Source: Woeseiaceae bacterium (lineage in GTDB: Bacteria > Pseudomonadota > Gammaproteobacteria > Steroidobacterales > Woeseiaceae). Taken from it: DNA of 25,148 bases. Under the pieces are notes generated by a model. That model did no database searches. It saw nothing but the letters and a program-made list of their open reading frames with translations, and was not told where the DNA came from. The position numbers and the translations under genes were made by a program. The stretch lies in NCBI GenBank assembly GCA_013138675.1, contig WTCH01000286.1, forward strand, positions 1-25,148, read 5' to 3'. This document shows positions 9,031 to 15,813 of this stretch, in pieces. Numbering within the stretch: position 1 is the stretch's first letter; every line of letters begins with the position of its first letter.

Positions 9031-10424
9031 TGTCTCTGCGAAACGGGGTCTTCGCCTGTGTTGCGTGTCTGGGTGGCGCGTTCGCCAACGCGCAGGGCGT
9101 TACGCTACCCGATTACCACTATGTCGAGCTCGACAACGGCGCCGTATTTATTCTGCACGAGAAGCGCGATGTGCCGCTCATCGGCGTGCAAGCACTGATT
9201 CGTGGCGGCGCGGTAACCGACCCGGAGGGCAAGGCCGGCCTTTCCGACCTGCTTGCATCGATGCTCGAGAAGGGTGCTGGTGAACGTGACGCCGCGAGCT
9301 TTGCCGAGACGGTGGCCGGTGTCGGTGGCTCACTATCAGCGAGCGCCGGTCTCGAGACGGTGTCGATCTCCGGAGAGTTCCTCGCCCGCGACGCAGACCT
9401 CGTTATCGAGTTGCTCGTCGACATGCTGCGCGCGCCCGTGCTCGATCGCGGCGAATTCAGCAAGCTGCGCGACCGTCAAATCGACCTGCTCGCGGCCGCC
9501 AAGGACGGTGATCCCCGGCCGCTGACCTCCATCTACGGCAATGCTTACCTCTTCGGCGATCATCCTTATGGCGCGCCGGTCGGTGGCGACGAGGCATCGC
9601 TGGCTGCTATTTCTCACCGTGACTTGCTCGCGTATTACGACGCTTTCGTCGGCGCCGATCGCCTGATTATTTCGCTGGCCGGTGACTTCGATGCCGCCGA
9701 GATGATCGACAAACTCACCGCGGCGTTCGTTGACTGGCGGCCAGCGGCAGAAGCGCTTCCAGAGATCGAAGCGCCAAGTCCCGCTGTGGGCCGGCGCGTG
9801 CTTCTCGTCGACAGGCCAGACGCGACGCAGTCGTATTTTTGGATCGGCAATGTTGGCGTCAGCGTGCATTATCCGCAGCGCGCGGAACTCAATATCGCAA
9901 ACACCCTTTTTGGTGGCCGCTTCACATCGATGCTGGTCGATGAAATGCGCACCAAGGCCGGCCTGACTTACGGCGTTCGATCATCCTTGCGGCGGCCATC
10001 ACAACCCGGTTCGTTTGCGATCGTCTCGTTCACAAGAACGGACTCGACCGTGGTCGCAATCGACCTGGCCATTGAGTTGCTCGGGCGGCTCCGTGATGTG
10101 GGTTTCGATGACGAGCTGATCGCGTCCGGGAAGAATTACATTCTCGGCCAGTTTCCGCCGCGGCTCGAAACCGCCGAGCAGCTCGCAGTGCAGTTCGCGG
10201 CACTGCAGGCCGCCGGTCTCGATGCGTCATTTATCAACGACTATGGCGCTGCCGTTGCCGGCGCCGCCAGTGAAGATATTCATGCAGTCATAGCCGATGT
10301 CTACCCGCAGGTCGATAATCTCGTGTTCGTTATAATTGGCGACGCCGAACAGCTTCGTGATGCTGTTGCGAAGTACGGTCCGGTAACCGAGATGTCGGTC
10401 GCCGACCCTCGCTTCCGACCCTGA
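9027..10424 (+). CDS. M16-family protein lacking the zinc motif (non-catalytic partner subunit), exported
   Basis: Second M16 protein, 465 aa, with a probable signal peptide (about residues 1-22, ending 'AFANAQG'). Two M16 domains are recognisable. The position of HxxEH is occupied by 'GLSDLLASMLEKG', so the zinc ligands are absent. The substrate-binding R/Y element of inactive subunits is kept in 'EMRTKAGLTYGVRSSLRR'. Known M16B enzymes work as heterodimers of one zinc-bearing and one inactive subunit, so this is very likely the partner of the 7369 gene, with a 4-nt overlap (ATGA) favouring equal translation. There are two in-frame ATGs, at 9027 and 9030. It ends only 5 bp from the stop codon of the convergent mnmE. 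Confidence 0.88.
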   Translation: MMSLRNGVFACVACLGGAFANAQGVTLPDYHYVELDNGAVFILHEKRDVPLIGVQALIRGGAVTDPEGKAGLSDLLASMLEKGAGERDAASFAETVAGVGGSLSASAGLETVSISGEFLARDADLVIELLVDMLRAPVLDRGEFSKLRDRQIDLLAAAKDGDPRPLTSIYGNAYLFGDHPYGAPVGGDEASLAAISHRDLLAYYDAFVGADRLIISLAGDFDAAEMIDKLTAAFVDWRPAAEALPEIEAPSPAVGRRVLLVDRPDATQSYFWIGNVGVSVHYPQRAELNIANTLFGGRFTSMLVDEMRTKAGLTYGVRSSLRRPSQPGSFAIVSFTRTDSTVVAIDLAIELLGRLRDVGFDDELIASGKNYILGQFPPRLETAEQLAVQFAALQAAGLDASFINDYGAAVAGAASEDIHAVIADVYPQVDNLVFVIIGDAEQLRDAVAKYGPVTEMSVADPRFRP

Positions 10425-10429
10425 TCTGC

Positions 10430-11758
10430 CTACTTGCCGATACAAAACTCCGAGAAGATTCGACCCAGCAGGTCATCCGAGCTCACGGCGCCTGTAATTT
10501 CACCGAGCGCTTCCTGCGCGAGGCGCAGCTCCTCCGCCAGCAGTTCTCCGGCCTTCATGTCCTCGAGCGCAGCCTTTCCTGTCATAAAATGCTTCGCCGC
10601 ACGACGCAGTGCGTCGATGTGTCGCTTGCGCGACGTAAACGCGCCCTCGCCCAGGTTTCGATAGCCCGCGGCAGCCCGCAAGCACTCGTGAAGCGCGTCT
10701 ATTCCGTCCCCGGTTTTTGCTGACAGCCTGACGGCGCCGCTGCCGTCGGCTGCGAGGCCCGCTTGTTCGTCTGTCATATCGATCTTGTTACGAACAATGA
10801 TGATTTCGGCGCCCTCCGGAAGCTTTTCGTCGATCCGTTGCTCCGGCGATTCGTTTGCATCCTGTATCCAGAGCACGGCATCCGCACTCTTGAGCGCTTC
10901 GCGCGCACGGCGAATGCCCTCTTCTTCTATTCGGTCCGGGTCGTCTCTTAAGCCGGCCGTATCGATGAGCTCGACGGCGAGTCCGTCAATGCTGATTTGT
11001 TCACGCACGATGTCGCGCGTGGTTCCCGCAACCTCGGTGACGATGGCCGCCTCTTCCCCACTCAGGCGATTCAACAGGCTCGACTTACCGGCATTGGGTT
11101 TGCCCACGATCACAACGCGGTAGCCGTCGCGTAGCACGCGTCCGACTCTGGCTGTGCGCCGCAACTCTTCAAACGCGCGCGAGCAGCTTTTGAGGCCTGC
11201 AAGCAATTGCTCGTCGCCCAGGAAGTCGATTTCTTCTTCAGGAAAGTCGATGGCGGCCTCCACATACATGCGCAGTCGTACGAGCTGCTCCGCGAGCGCT
11301 TCGACCTTTGAGGAGAACGCGCCGGACAGGGAGTGCAGCGCGGCCCTTGCGGCCTGTGCTGTGCCGCTGCCAATCAAGTCGGCGATGGCTTCGGCCTGAG
11401 CGAGATCGAGCTTGTCATTGAGAAAGGCCCGCTTCGTGAATTCGCCGGGCTCGGCCATTCGCGCGCCGAGCTCTAATGCCGCATCGATGAGCATCGACAT
11501 GACCACCGGTCCACCGTGACCCTGCAATTCGAGTACAGATTCGCCGGTGAATGACGCGGGGCCGGGAAAATACAGCGCGAGGCCGCTATCGACGTCCTCG
11601 CCGGAAGCGTTTCGAAATGTGGCGGCCGTCGCGAACCGCGGTTCGGGCAGCTCGCCGATCATTCGACGCGCGATCTCTTCGACCTGCGGTCCCGACAGGC
11701 GCACTACGCCAACGCCGCCAACCCCCGGCGGTGTGGCAGCTGCAACAATCGTATCCAT
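10430..11758 (-). CDS. mnmE: tRNA modification GTPase MnmE (TrmE)
   Basis: GTPase that works with MnmG to modify tRNA wobble uridine 34. It has 442 aa. The N-terminal tetrahydrofolate-binding domain (about 1-118) starts 'MDTIVAAATPPGVGGVGVVR' and contains 'ELQGHGGPVV' and 'PGEFTKRAFLNDKLDL'. The inserted G domain has G1 GKPNAGKS (219-226), G2 'GTTRD', G3 'DTAGL' and G4 'NKID'. The C-terminus ends FCIGK, with the conserved cysteine needed for modification. It lies 24 nt downstream of yidC, in the rpmH-rnpA-yidC-mnmE operon. Unlike many gammaproteobacteria, mnmG is not next to it: a 6.4-kb plus-strand operon intervenes. Confidence 0.97.
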   Translation of the reverse strand: MDTIVAAATPPGVGGVGVVRLSGPQVEEIARRMIGELPEPRFATAATFRNASGEDVDSGLALYFPGPASFTGESVLELQGHGGPVVMSMLIDAALELGARMAEPGEFTKRAFLNDKLDLAQAEAIADLIGSGTAQAARAALHSLSGAFSSKVEALAEQLVRLRMYVEAAIDFPEEEIDFLGDEQLLAGLKSCSRAFEELRRTARVGRVLRDGYRVVIVGKPNAGKSSLLNRLSGEEAAIVTEVAGTTRDIVREQISIDGLAVELIDTAGLRDDPDRIEEEGIRRAREALKSADAVLWIQDANESPEQRIDEKLPEGAEIIIVRNKIDMTDEQAGLAADGSGAVRLSAKTGDGIDALHECLRAAAGYRNLGEGAFTSRKRHIDALRRAAKHFMTGKAALEDMKAGELLAEELRLAQEALGEITGAVSSDDLLGRIFSEFCIGK

Positions 11759-11782
11759 GGTCTGGGTGCCCGCGTCGGGGGC

Positions 11783-13492
11783 CTAGCTCTTGGTGGGCTT
11801 CTTGCCGCCCTTTTTCTGTTTGGCCTCGCGCTCGACGACCGTGTTGATCTTCCACTGCTGTGCGATCGACAACAACGTGTTCGTAACCCAGTACAGCACC
11901 AGCCCGGCCGGGAAGAACGCAAAAAACGCCGTAAAGATGATCGGCATGATCTGCATCACTTTAACCTGCACAGGATCGCCCACCTGCGGGTTCAGCCTTT
12001 GCTGGAAGAACATCGCTCCGCCCATTATCAGCGGCAAAATGAAATACGGGTCGCGCGACGAAAGATCGGTGATCCACAGCGCAAACGGCGCCTGGCACAT
12101 CTCAACGCTTTCGAGCAGGGCCCAATAGAACGCCAGGAAGAACGGCATCTGGATGAGAATAGGCAGGCAGCCAGCGGCCGGATTGACCTTCTCGCGCTTG
12201 TAAAGCTCCATCATCGACTGGCTGAGTTGCTGGCGGTCGTCCTTGTAGCGCTCCTGCAATGCTTTGAGGCGCGGCTGCAGGTTGCGCATCTTGGCCATCG
12301 AGCGACCGCTCGACTCGGTTAGTTTGTAGAACACCAGTTTGATCATGAAGGTCACGAGAATAATCGCGACACCCCAGTTGCCGACGAAGCCGTACACGAA
12401 GCTCAACAGTTGGAACAGCGGCTGCGACAGTATCGTGAGCCAGCCGTAGTCGACCGTTAGCTTCAGGGTCTTGTCTATATCCTCAAGTTGATCCTGCAGC
12501 TTGGGCCCCATAAAAACAGTCGTAGTGAACGTGCTCGTCTCGCCAGGGGCAACAACCGCCGTGTTGCCTATTGAGCTTGCTGTCGACGTATTGCCGCGCA
12601 CCGAAACCCGGTAGCGCTGCGCGCTGCCCATCTCAGGAACGACGGCGTTGACGAAGTGGTGCTGAATCGAACCGAACCAGCCTTGCTCGGTTGCAAACTC
12701 GTACGGCCCCTCCTCGATCAGGTCGTCGCGCTTCAGTTTTTCGGACTTTTCGCCGTTGTAAATGATTGGACCATCGACAGAGTACGAGTCCACATCGAAC
12801 ATCGAGCGCTTCCGTTCATAAAAGCGCCGTTGCAGTTGCGCGTACTCCGCGCCGCGCCAGGGCTGCTCGCTGTTATTTGCGACGGTCTGCTCAATGACGA
12901 CTGCGTAGCTGCCGCGTGTGAACCGGTAGCGTTTCTCGACCGTGATGCCTGCATCGTCGGTCCAGGTCAGTGGAACAACGAGCTCATCACCACTGCCGAG
13001 ATCAAAGCTTTGCCGCGCGCTGGAGAAAATTGCGCGGTGGTTTGCTTCGGCGCCCTCGCCCGTCGATCGCAGGCCGGTTTGGATGAGTCCGAGCTGGTTC
13101 GGGTCGGTGCTGAGGAGTTGCACAAGGTCGTCAGGCTGGTCCTTGTGAACCGGGTAGTTGAGCAGGGTCGCGCCTTGCAGCGTGCCACCGACCGTCGAGA
13201 TTTCGATTTCGAATACGTCTGTACTGACACGAACGGCTGGCGCCGCGTCGCTAGTGGTCGGGGCGGGTTGCCCGTCAACGCTTGGCATGACCTCAGGCAT
13301 GTCGTCTTGTTCGTCGACCGTCGTATCGCCGAGCTGTGGCAGCTCCATGTCGGTCGGGTCCGCGACTTGCGGCACCTCGGTCGCTGCGGGCGGCAGAACC
13401 GGCGCAGGAGCGTAATCTGCTGTCCACTGTTGCCAGGTTACCCAGGCAAGCATGCCAAATACGGCCCAAATAATGAGTCTTTGATTATCCAT
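11783..13492 (-). CDS. yidC: Membrane protein insertase YidC
   Basis: Inserts and folds proteins in the inner membrane, alone or with SecYEG. It has 569 aa, a typical gram-negative length. There is one N-terminal membrane segment (about 5-23), then an acidic proline-rich linker, a large periplasmic beta-sandwich domain (about 80-340) containing 'STVGGTLQGATLLNYPVHKD', and the conserved Oxa1/Alb3 core with 'YGWLTILSQPLFQLL', 'PAAGCLPILIQMPFF' and 'LYWVTNTLLSIAQQW'. The tail is lysine-rich. Its ATG overlaps the end of rnpA by 8 nt; the small yidD gene usually found between them is absent. mnmE follows after 24 nt. Confidence 0.97.
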   Translation of the reverse strand: MDNQRLIIWAVFGMLAWVTWQQWTADYAPAPVLPPAATEVPQVADPTDMELPQLGDTTVDEQDDMPEVMPSVDGQPAPTTSDAAPAVRVSTDVFEIEISTVGGTLQGATLLNYPVHKDQPDDLVQLLSTDPNQLGLIQTGLRSTGEGAEANHRAIFSSARQSFDLGSGDELVVPLTWTDDAGITVEKRYRFTRGSYAVVIEQTVANNSEQPWRGAEYAQLQRRFYERKRSMFDVDSYSVDGPIIYNGEKSEKLKRDDLIEEGPYEFATEQGWFGSIQHHFVNAVVPEMGSAQRYRVSVRGNTSTASSIGNTAVVAPGETSTFTTTVFMGPKLQDQLEDIDKTLKLTVDYGWLTILSQPLFQLLSFVYGFVGNWGVAIILVTFMIKLVFYKLTESSGRSMAKMRNLQPRLKALQERYKDDRQQLSQSMMELYKREKVNPAAGCLPILIQMPFFLAFYWALLESVEMCQAPFALWITDLSSRDPYFILPLIMGGAMFFQQRLNPQVGDPVQVKVMQIMPIIFTAFFAFFPAGLVLYWVTNTLLSIAQQWKINTVVEREAKQKKGGKKPTKS

Positions 13493-13877
13493 TCGTGTCG
13501 TTCCTGCGCGCGTCTTCGTCCCTGGCTTTTTGACATCGTTGCCAGTGCGCCGACATGCTGTCGAACAGCTGCCGGTTGCCGGCTGTCTTAGCTGCGGGCT
13601 GGTTAATCACAACGACATCCAGGCCCGCCATTTCTGCCTGGTGTTGTCGAAACGATTCCCTGACAACGCGCTTGATTCTGTTTCTGCCGGTTGCCTGCCG
13701 GCAATTCTTTTTCGAAATTGCGAGGCCCAGCCTCGCGATGTCTGTGTCATTCGTCCGGCAAAGTACGGTAAACCATTTGTCCCGGCTGCGCGTCGCTTTT
13801 TTGAACACGCGGCCGAATGCAGCAGCATTCAGGAGCCGGTTTTCTTTTTGGAGCCGGTAGAGTGAGCTGCCAGCCAA
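13485..13877 (-). CDS. rnpA: Ribonuclease P protein component
   Basis: Protein subunit of RNase P, which trims the 5' ends of precursor tRNAs. It has 130 aa, slightly longer than usual because of a charged C-terminal tail. The start region 'YRLQKENRLLNAAAFGRVFK' and the family signature 'GRNRIKRVVRESFR' (RNR motif) are clear. The start appears to be TTG at 13877; no in-frame ATG exists at this end and no strong ribosome binding site is seen, so coupling to rpmH, which ends 32 nt upstream, is likely. The 3' end overlaps yidC by 8 nt. Confidence 0.94.
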   Translation of the reverse strand: MAGSSLYRLQKENRLLNAAAFGRVFKKATRSRDKWFTVLCRTNDTDIARLGLAISKKNCRQATGRNRIKRVVRESFRQHQAEMAGLDVVVINQPAAKTAGNRQLFDSMSAHWQRCQKARDEDARRNDTNG

Positions 13878-13909
13878 GGGACAGGAGCTTTTGCCGCTGT
13901 GCTGGGCTG

Positions 13910-14047
13910 TTATTGCGGCGTGAGCTGGGCGCGGCCTTTTGCGCGGCGGCGCTTCAAGACAAGGCGTCCGGCTTTCGTCGCCATGCGAGCACGGAAGCCG
14001 TGTGTGCGTGCACGCTTGATTTTGCTTGGCTGATACGTACGTTTCAT
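13910..14047 (-). CDS. rpmH: Large ribosomal subunit protein bL34
   Basis: A small gene read directly from the minus strand. It encodes 45 residues, starting MKRTYQPSKIKRARTHGFRA and continuing with 'MATKAGRLVLKRRRAKGR'. This is the nearly invariant bL34 sequence, highly basic and of the expected length. It is first in the rpmH-rnpA-yidC-mnmE operon and divergent from dnaA. A TTGACA/TAATCT promoter with a 17-bp spacer lies about 60 bp upstream. Confidence 0.97.
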   Translation of the reverse strand: MKRTYQPSKIKRARTHGFRARMATKAGRLVLKRRRAKGRAQLTPQ

Positions 14048-14107
14048 TTGCCTGGTACCTGGGTTTTCTGCAAGCCGCTCAATGGCCTGCGATCCGGAAG
14101 GGCGGAA

Positions 14108-14136
14108 AGATTACGCAGATGCCAGGTGGGTGTCAA
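14108..14136 (-). promoter_or_regulatory. Predicted sigma-70 promoter for the rpmH operon
   Basis: On the minus strand a perfect -35 box TTGACA (14136-14131) is followed by exactly 17 bp and then the -10 box TAATCT (14113-14108), which keeps the key T, A and final T. It lies about 60 bp upstream of the rpmH ATG, a sensible place for the promoter of this highly expressed operon. Confidence 0.7.
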
Positions 14137-14188
14137 TAGAGCGCCACAAACACTTTTCGACGAGCGCCGTCCCGCATAAGCATACGCC

Positions 14189-14212
14189 CGTCTGGCGGCG
14201 CTCTGGCAGACG
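14189..14212. repeat. Inverted repeat in the dnaA leader
   Basis: CGTCTG (14189-14194) pairs with CAGACG (14207-14212) around a 12-nt loop, and is followed by TTATAG. It could be a hairpin in the dnaA leader RNA or a protein-binding site overlapping a -10-like sequence. Arms are short, so chance is possible. Confidence 0.35.
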
Positions 14213-14282
14213 TTATAGACTGCCCGGTCTTCATTCCAATAACGAATATTTGATCATTTTGGGGACTCAATTGGCAGCCGGG

Positions 14283-15605
14283 ATGACGCTCTGGAATCGT
14301 TGCGTCCGCGATCTTCAGGCGGAGCTGCCCGAGCAAGACTTTAATACCTGGATTCGACCGTTGCAGGCGGTCGAGGATGGCGGCGCCTTGCGCCTGCTCG
14401 CCCCGAACCACTTTGTTGTCGACTGGCTACAGCAACACTACATTGAACGAATTCTCGAGATCGTCGCTGGCCAGGGCGTTGCGACCGAAGTCATCGTCGA
14501 GGTGGGTTCGCGGCAGGTGAGCGTGGCCCCGGCAAGTCCTCGCCCGAGACCTGTGGTGTCAAGCCAGCCCGCGCCAATGGCTGTCGAGTCGCGGCTCAAT
14601 TCGTCTTTCACGTTCGACGCCTTTGTCGAGGGCAAGAGCAACCAGCTCGCCAAGGCCGCGGCCACCCAGGTGGGCGAAAACCCGGGTAAATCGTATAACC
14701 CTCTGTTCATTTACGGGGGTGTTGGCCTGGGCAAGACGCATTTGATGCACGCCGTCGGTCACGCCATGCTCGAGCAAAACCCCAAGGCGCGGGTCGCTTA
14801 TGTGCACTCCGAGCGCTTTGTCGGCGACATGGTCCGGGGCCTGCAACACAATACGATTTCCGAATTCAAGCGCAGTTACCGGTCGCTGGATGCTTTGCTG
14901 ATCGACGACATCCAGTTTTTTGCCGGCAAGGAGCGCTCACAGGAAGAGTTTTTCCACACATTCAACGCGCTGCTCGAAGGGCATCGGCAAATCGTGCTGA
15001 CCTGCGACCGTTACCCGAAAGAGGTCAACGGCCTCGAGGAGCGACTGAAGTCCCGCTTTGGGTGGGGTCTGACCGTTGCGATTGAGCCTCCCGAGCTGGA
15101 GACGTCGGTAGCCATTCTTATGAGCAAGGCTGCGGCCGAGGGCGTTGAGCTACCCGGCGAGGTTGCGTTTTTTATTGCGCAGCGGATTCGCTCGAATGTT
15201 CGTGAACTTGAGGGCGCGCTGCGGCGCGTAATAGCGAATTCGCGCTTCACGCAACGACCCATCGATCTCGATTTCGCCAAAGAGGCCCTGCGGGACCTGT
15301 TGGCTTTGCAGGCGCGGCTTGTCTCAATAGAGAACATCCAGAAAACCGTGGCTGACTATTTCAAAATTCGGGTCGGTGACCTTTTGTCCAAACGCCGCAG
15401 CCGATCTATCGCCCGGCCGCGCCAGTTTGCGATGGCGCTTTCGAAGGAGTTGACGAACCACAGCCTTCCGGAGATCGGCGATGCGTTTGGCGGCAGGGAC
15501 CATACGACCGTCTTGCACGGCTGTCGCAGAGTGAAGTCGCTGCGCGAAATGGACAAGCGGATCGATGATGATTATTTAAACTTATTAAGAACTCTGACAG
15601 GATGA
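14283..15605 (+). CDS. dnaA: Chromosomal replication initiator protein DnaA
   Basis: AAA+ initiator that binds DnaA boxes and opens the origin. It has 440 aa from ATG 14283. Domain I begins 'MTLWNRCVRDLQAELPEQDF'; a short variable linker with Pro-rich sequence spans about 80-105. Domain III has Walker A GGVGLGKTH (145-153) and Walker B 'LLIDDIQFF'. Domain IV ends with the DnaA signature 'GGRDHTTVLHGCRRV' (about 403-417). The frame stays open far upstream, but that part is unrelated to DnaA. The alternative TTG at 14271, preceded by GGGGA, would add only four residues. The gene abuts the origin: its stop codon is immediately followed by a DnaA box. Confidence 0.96.
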   Translation: MTLWNRCVRDLQAELPEQDFNTWIRPLQAVEDGGALRLLAPNHFVVDWLQQHYIERILEIVAGQGVATEVIVEVGSRQVSVAPASPRPRPVVSSQPAPMAVESRLNSSFTFDAFVEGKSNQLAKAAATQVGENPGKSYNPLFIYGGVGLGKTHLMHAVGHAMLEQNPKARVAYVHSERFVGDMVRGLQHNTISEFKRSYRSLDALLIDDIQFFAGKERSQEEFFHTFNALLEGHRQIVLTCDRYPKEVNGLEERLKSRFGWGLTVAIEPPELETSVAILMSKAAAEGVELPGEVAFFIAQRIRSNVRELEGALRRVIANSRFTQRPIDLDFAKEALRDLLALQARLVSIENIQKTVADYFKIRVGDLLSKRRSRSIARPRQFAMALSKELTNHSLPEIGDAFGGRDHTTVLHGCRRVKSLREMDKRIDDDYLNLLRTLTG

Positions 15606-15614
15606 TGTGGATAA
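15606..15614 (-). promoter_or_regulatory. DnaA box (perfect consensus)
   Basis: TGTGGATAA on the plus strand is TTATCCACA on the minus strand, the DnaA consensus. It begins at the base after the dnaA stop codon. Confidence 0.85.
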
Positions 15615-15640
15615 GCGGTGGACAAGCTCCCTGGCTGCTT

Positions 15641-15649
15641 TTATCCACA
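15641..15649 (+). promoter_or_regulatory. DnaA box (perfect consensus)
   Basis: TTATCCACA on the plus strand, in opposite orientation to the box at 15606. It is followed at once by the palindrome CCTGT-AC-ACAGG (15651-15662). Confidence 0.85.
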
Positions 15650-15650
15650 G

Positions 15651-15662
15651 CCTGTACACAGG
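15651..15662. repeat. Short palindrome next to a DnaA box
   Basis: CCTGT-AC-ACAGG forms 5-bp inverted arms around a 2-bp centre, one base after the second perfect DnaA box. It may be a binding site for an origin regulator; no known consensus is matched. Confidence 0.35.
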
Positions 15663-15731
15663 TGGCGAGCAGTTGATGCACCGAGTCGTAAGCACACTTT
15701 TAGCACATAAACTATTGTTTTATAAGGGCTT

Positions 15732-15737
15732 TATAAT
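15732..15737 (+). promoter_or_regulatory. Possible -10 element of a dnaN promoter
   Basis: TATAAT is a perfect -10 hexamer about 77 bp upstream of the dnaN ATG. The -35 position (17 bp upstream) has only a poor match, and the region is AT-rich anyway, so the assignment is tentative. Confidence 0.4.
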
Positions 15738-15738
15738 C

Positions 15739-15747
15739 TTACCCACA
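15739..15747 (+). promoter_or_regulatory. DnaA box (one mismatch)
   Basis: TTACCCACA differs from the TTATCCACA consensus at one position. It sits inside the AT-rich half of the origin, just after the TATAAT at 15732. Confidence 0.6.
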
Positions 15748-15813
15748 GGATCAGTGGCCCTTAATAATAACAGTAATAAACTAATATCCAATATTTATTA
15801 ACAGGTGGAATCT

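Larger units (their letters stand above)
14048..14282. other. Divergent leader between rpmH and dnaA (about 235 bp)
   Basis: This is one of the two largest gaps in the window. It holds the rpmH promoter on the minus strand and, nearer dnaA, an inverted repeat at 14189-14212. The last 60 bp before dnaA are AT-richer ('CCAATAACGAATATTTGATC'). I found no sequence close to the DnaA-box consensus here, so this side does not look like an origin. No convincing dnaA promoter hexamers were found. Confidence 0.6.
15606..15813. other. Chromosomal replication origin (oriC), dnaA-dnaN intergenic
   Basis: The intergenic region holds a perfect DnaA box on the minus strand directly after the dnaA stop (15606-15614), a weaker minus-strand box (15617-15625, TTGTCCACC, two mismatches), a perfect plus-strand box (15641-15649) and a one-mismatch box TTACCCACA (15739-15747). 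From about 15700 to 15803 the sequence becomes strongly AT-rich in an otherwise GC-rich window, with repeated TTTATAA and AATAATAA runs suited to DNA unwinding. Only one GATC occurs in it, so this is not an E. coli-style, Dam-dense origin. Position between dnaA and dnaN matches origins of many bacteria, including one of the Pseudomonas origin segments. Confidence 0.85.

Noticed and set aside
12656..13591. 311-codon open frame on the plus strand
   Set aside because: It lies antisense to yidC, which has clear family motifs throughout. The translation shows no recognisable domain and is rich in Arg and Val, as expected for a shadow frame in GC-rich DNA.
14082..14282. 67-residue N-terminal extension of DnaA
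   Set aside because: The frame is open but the residues do not match DnaA domain I, which begins at ATG 14283.
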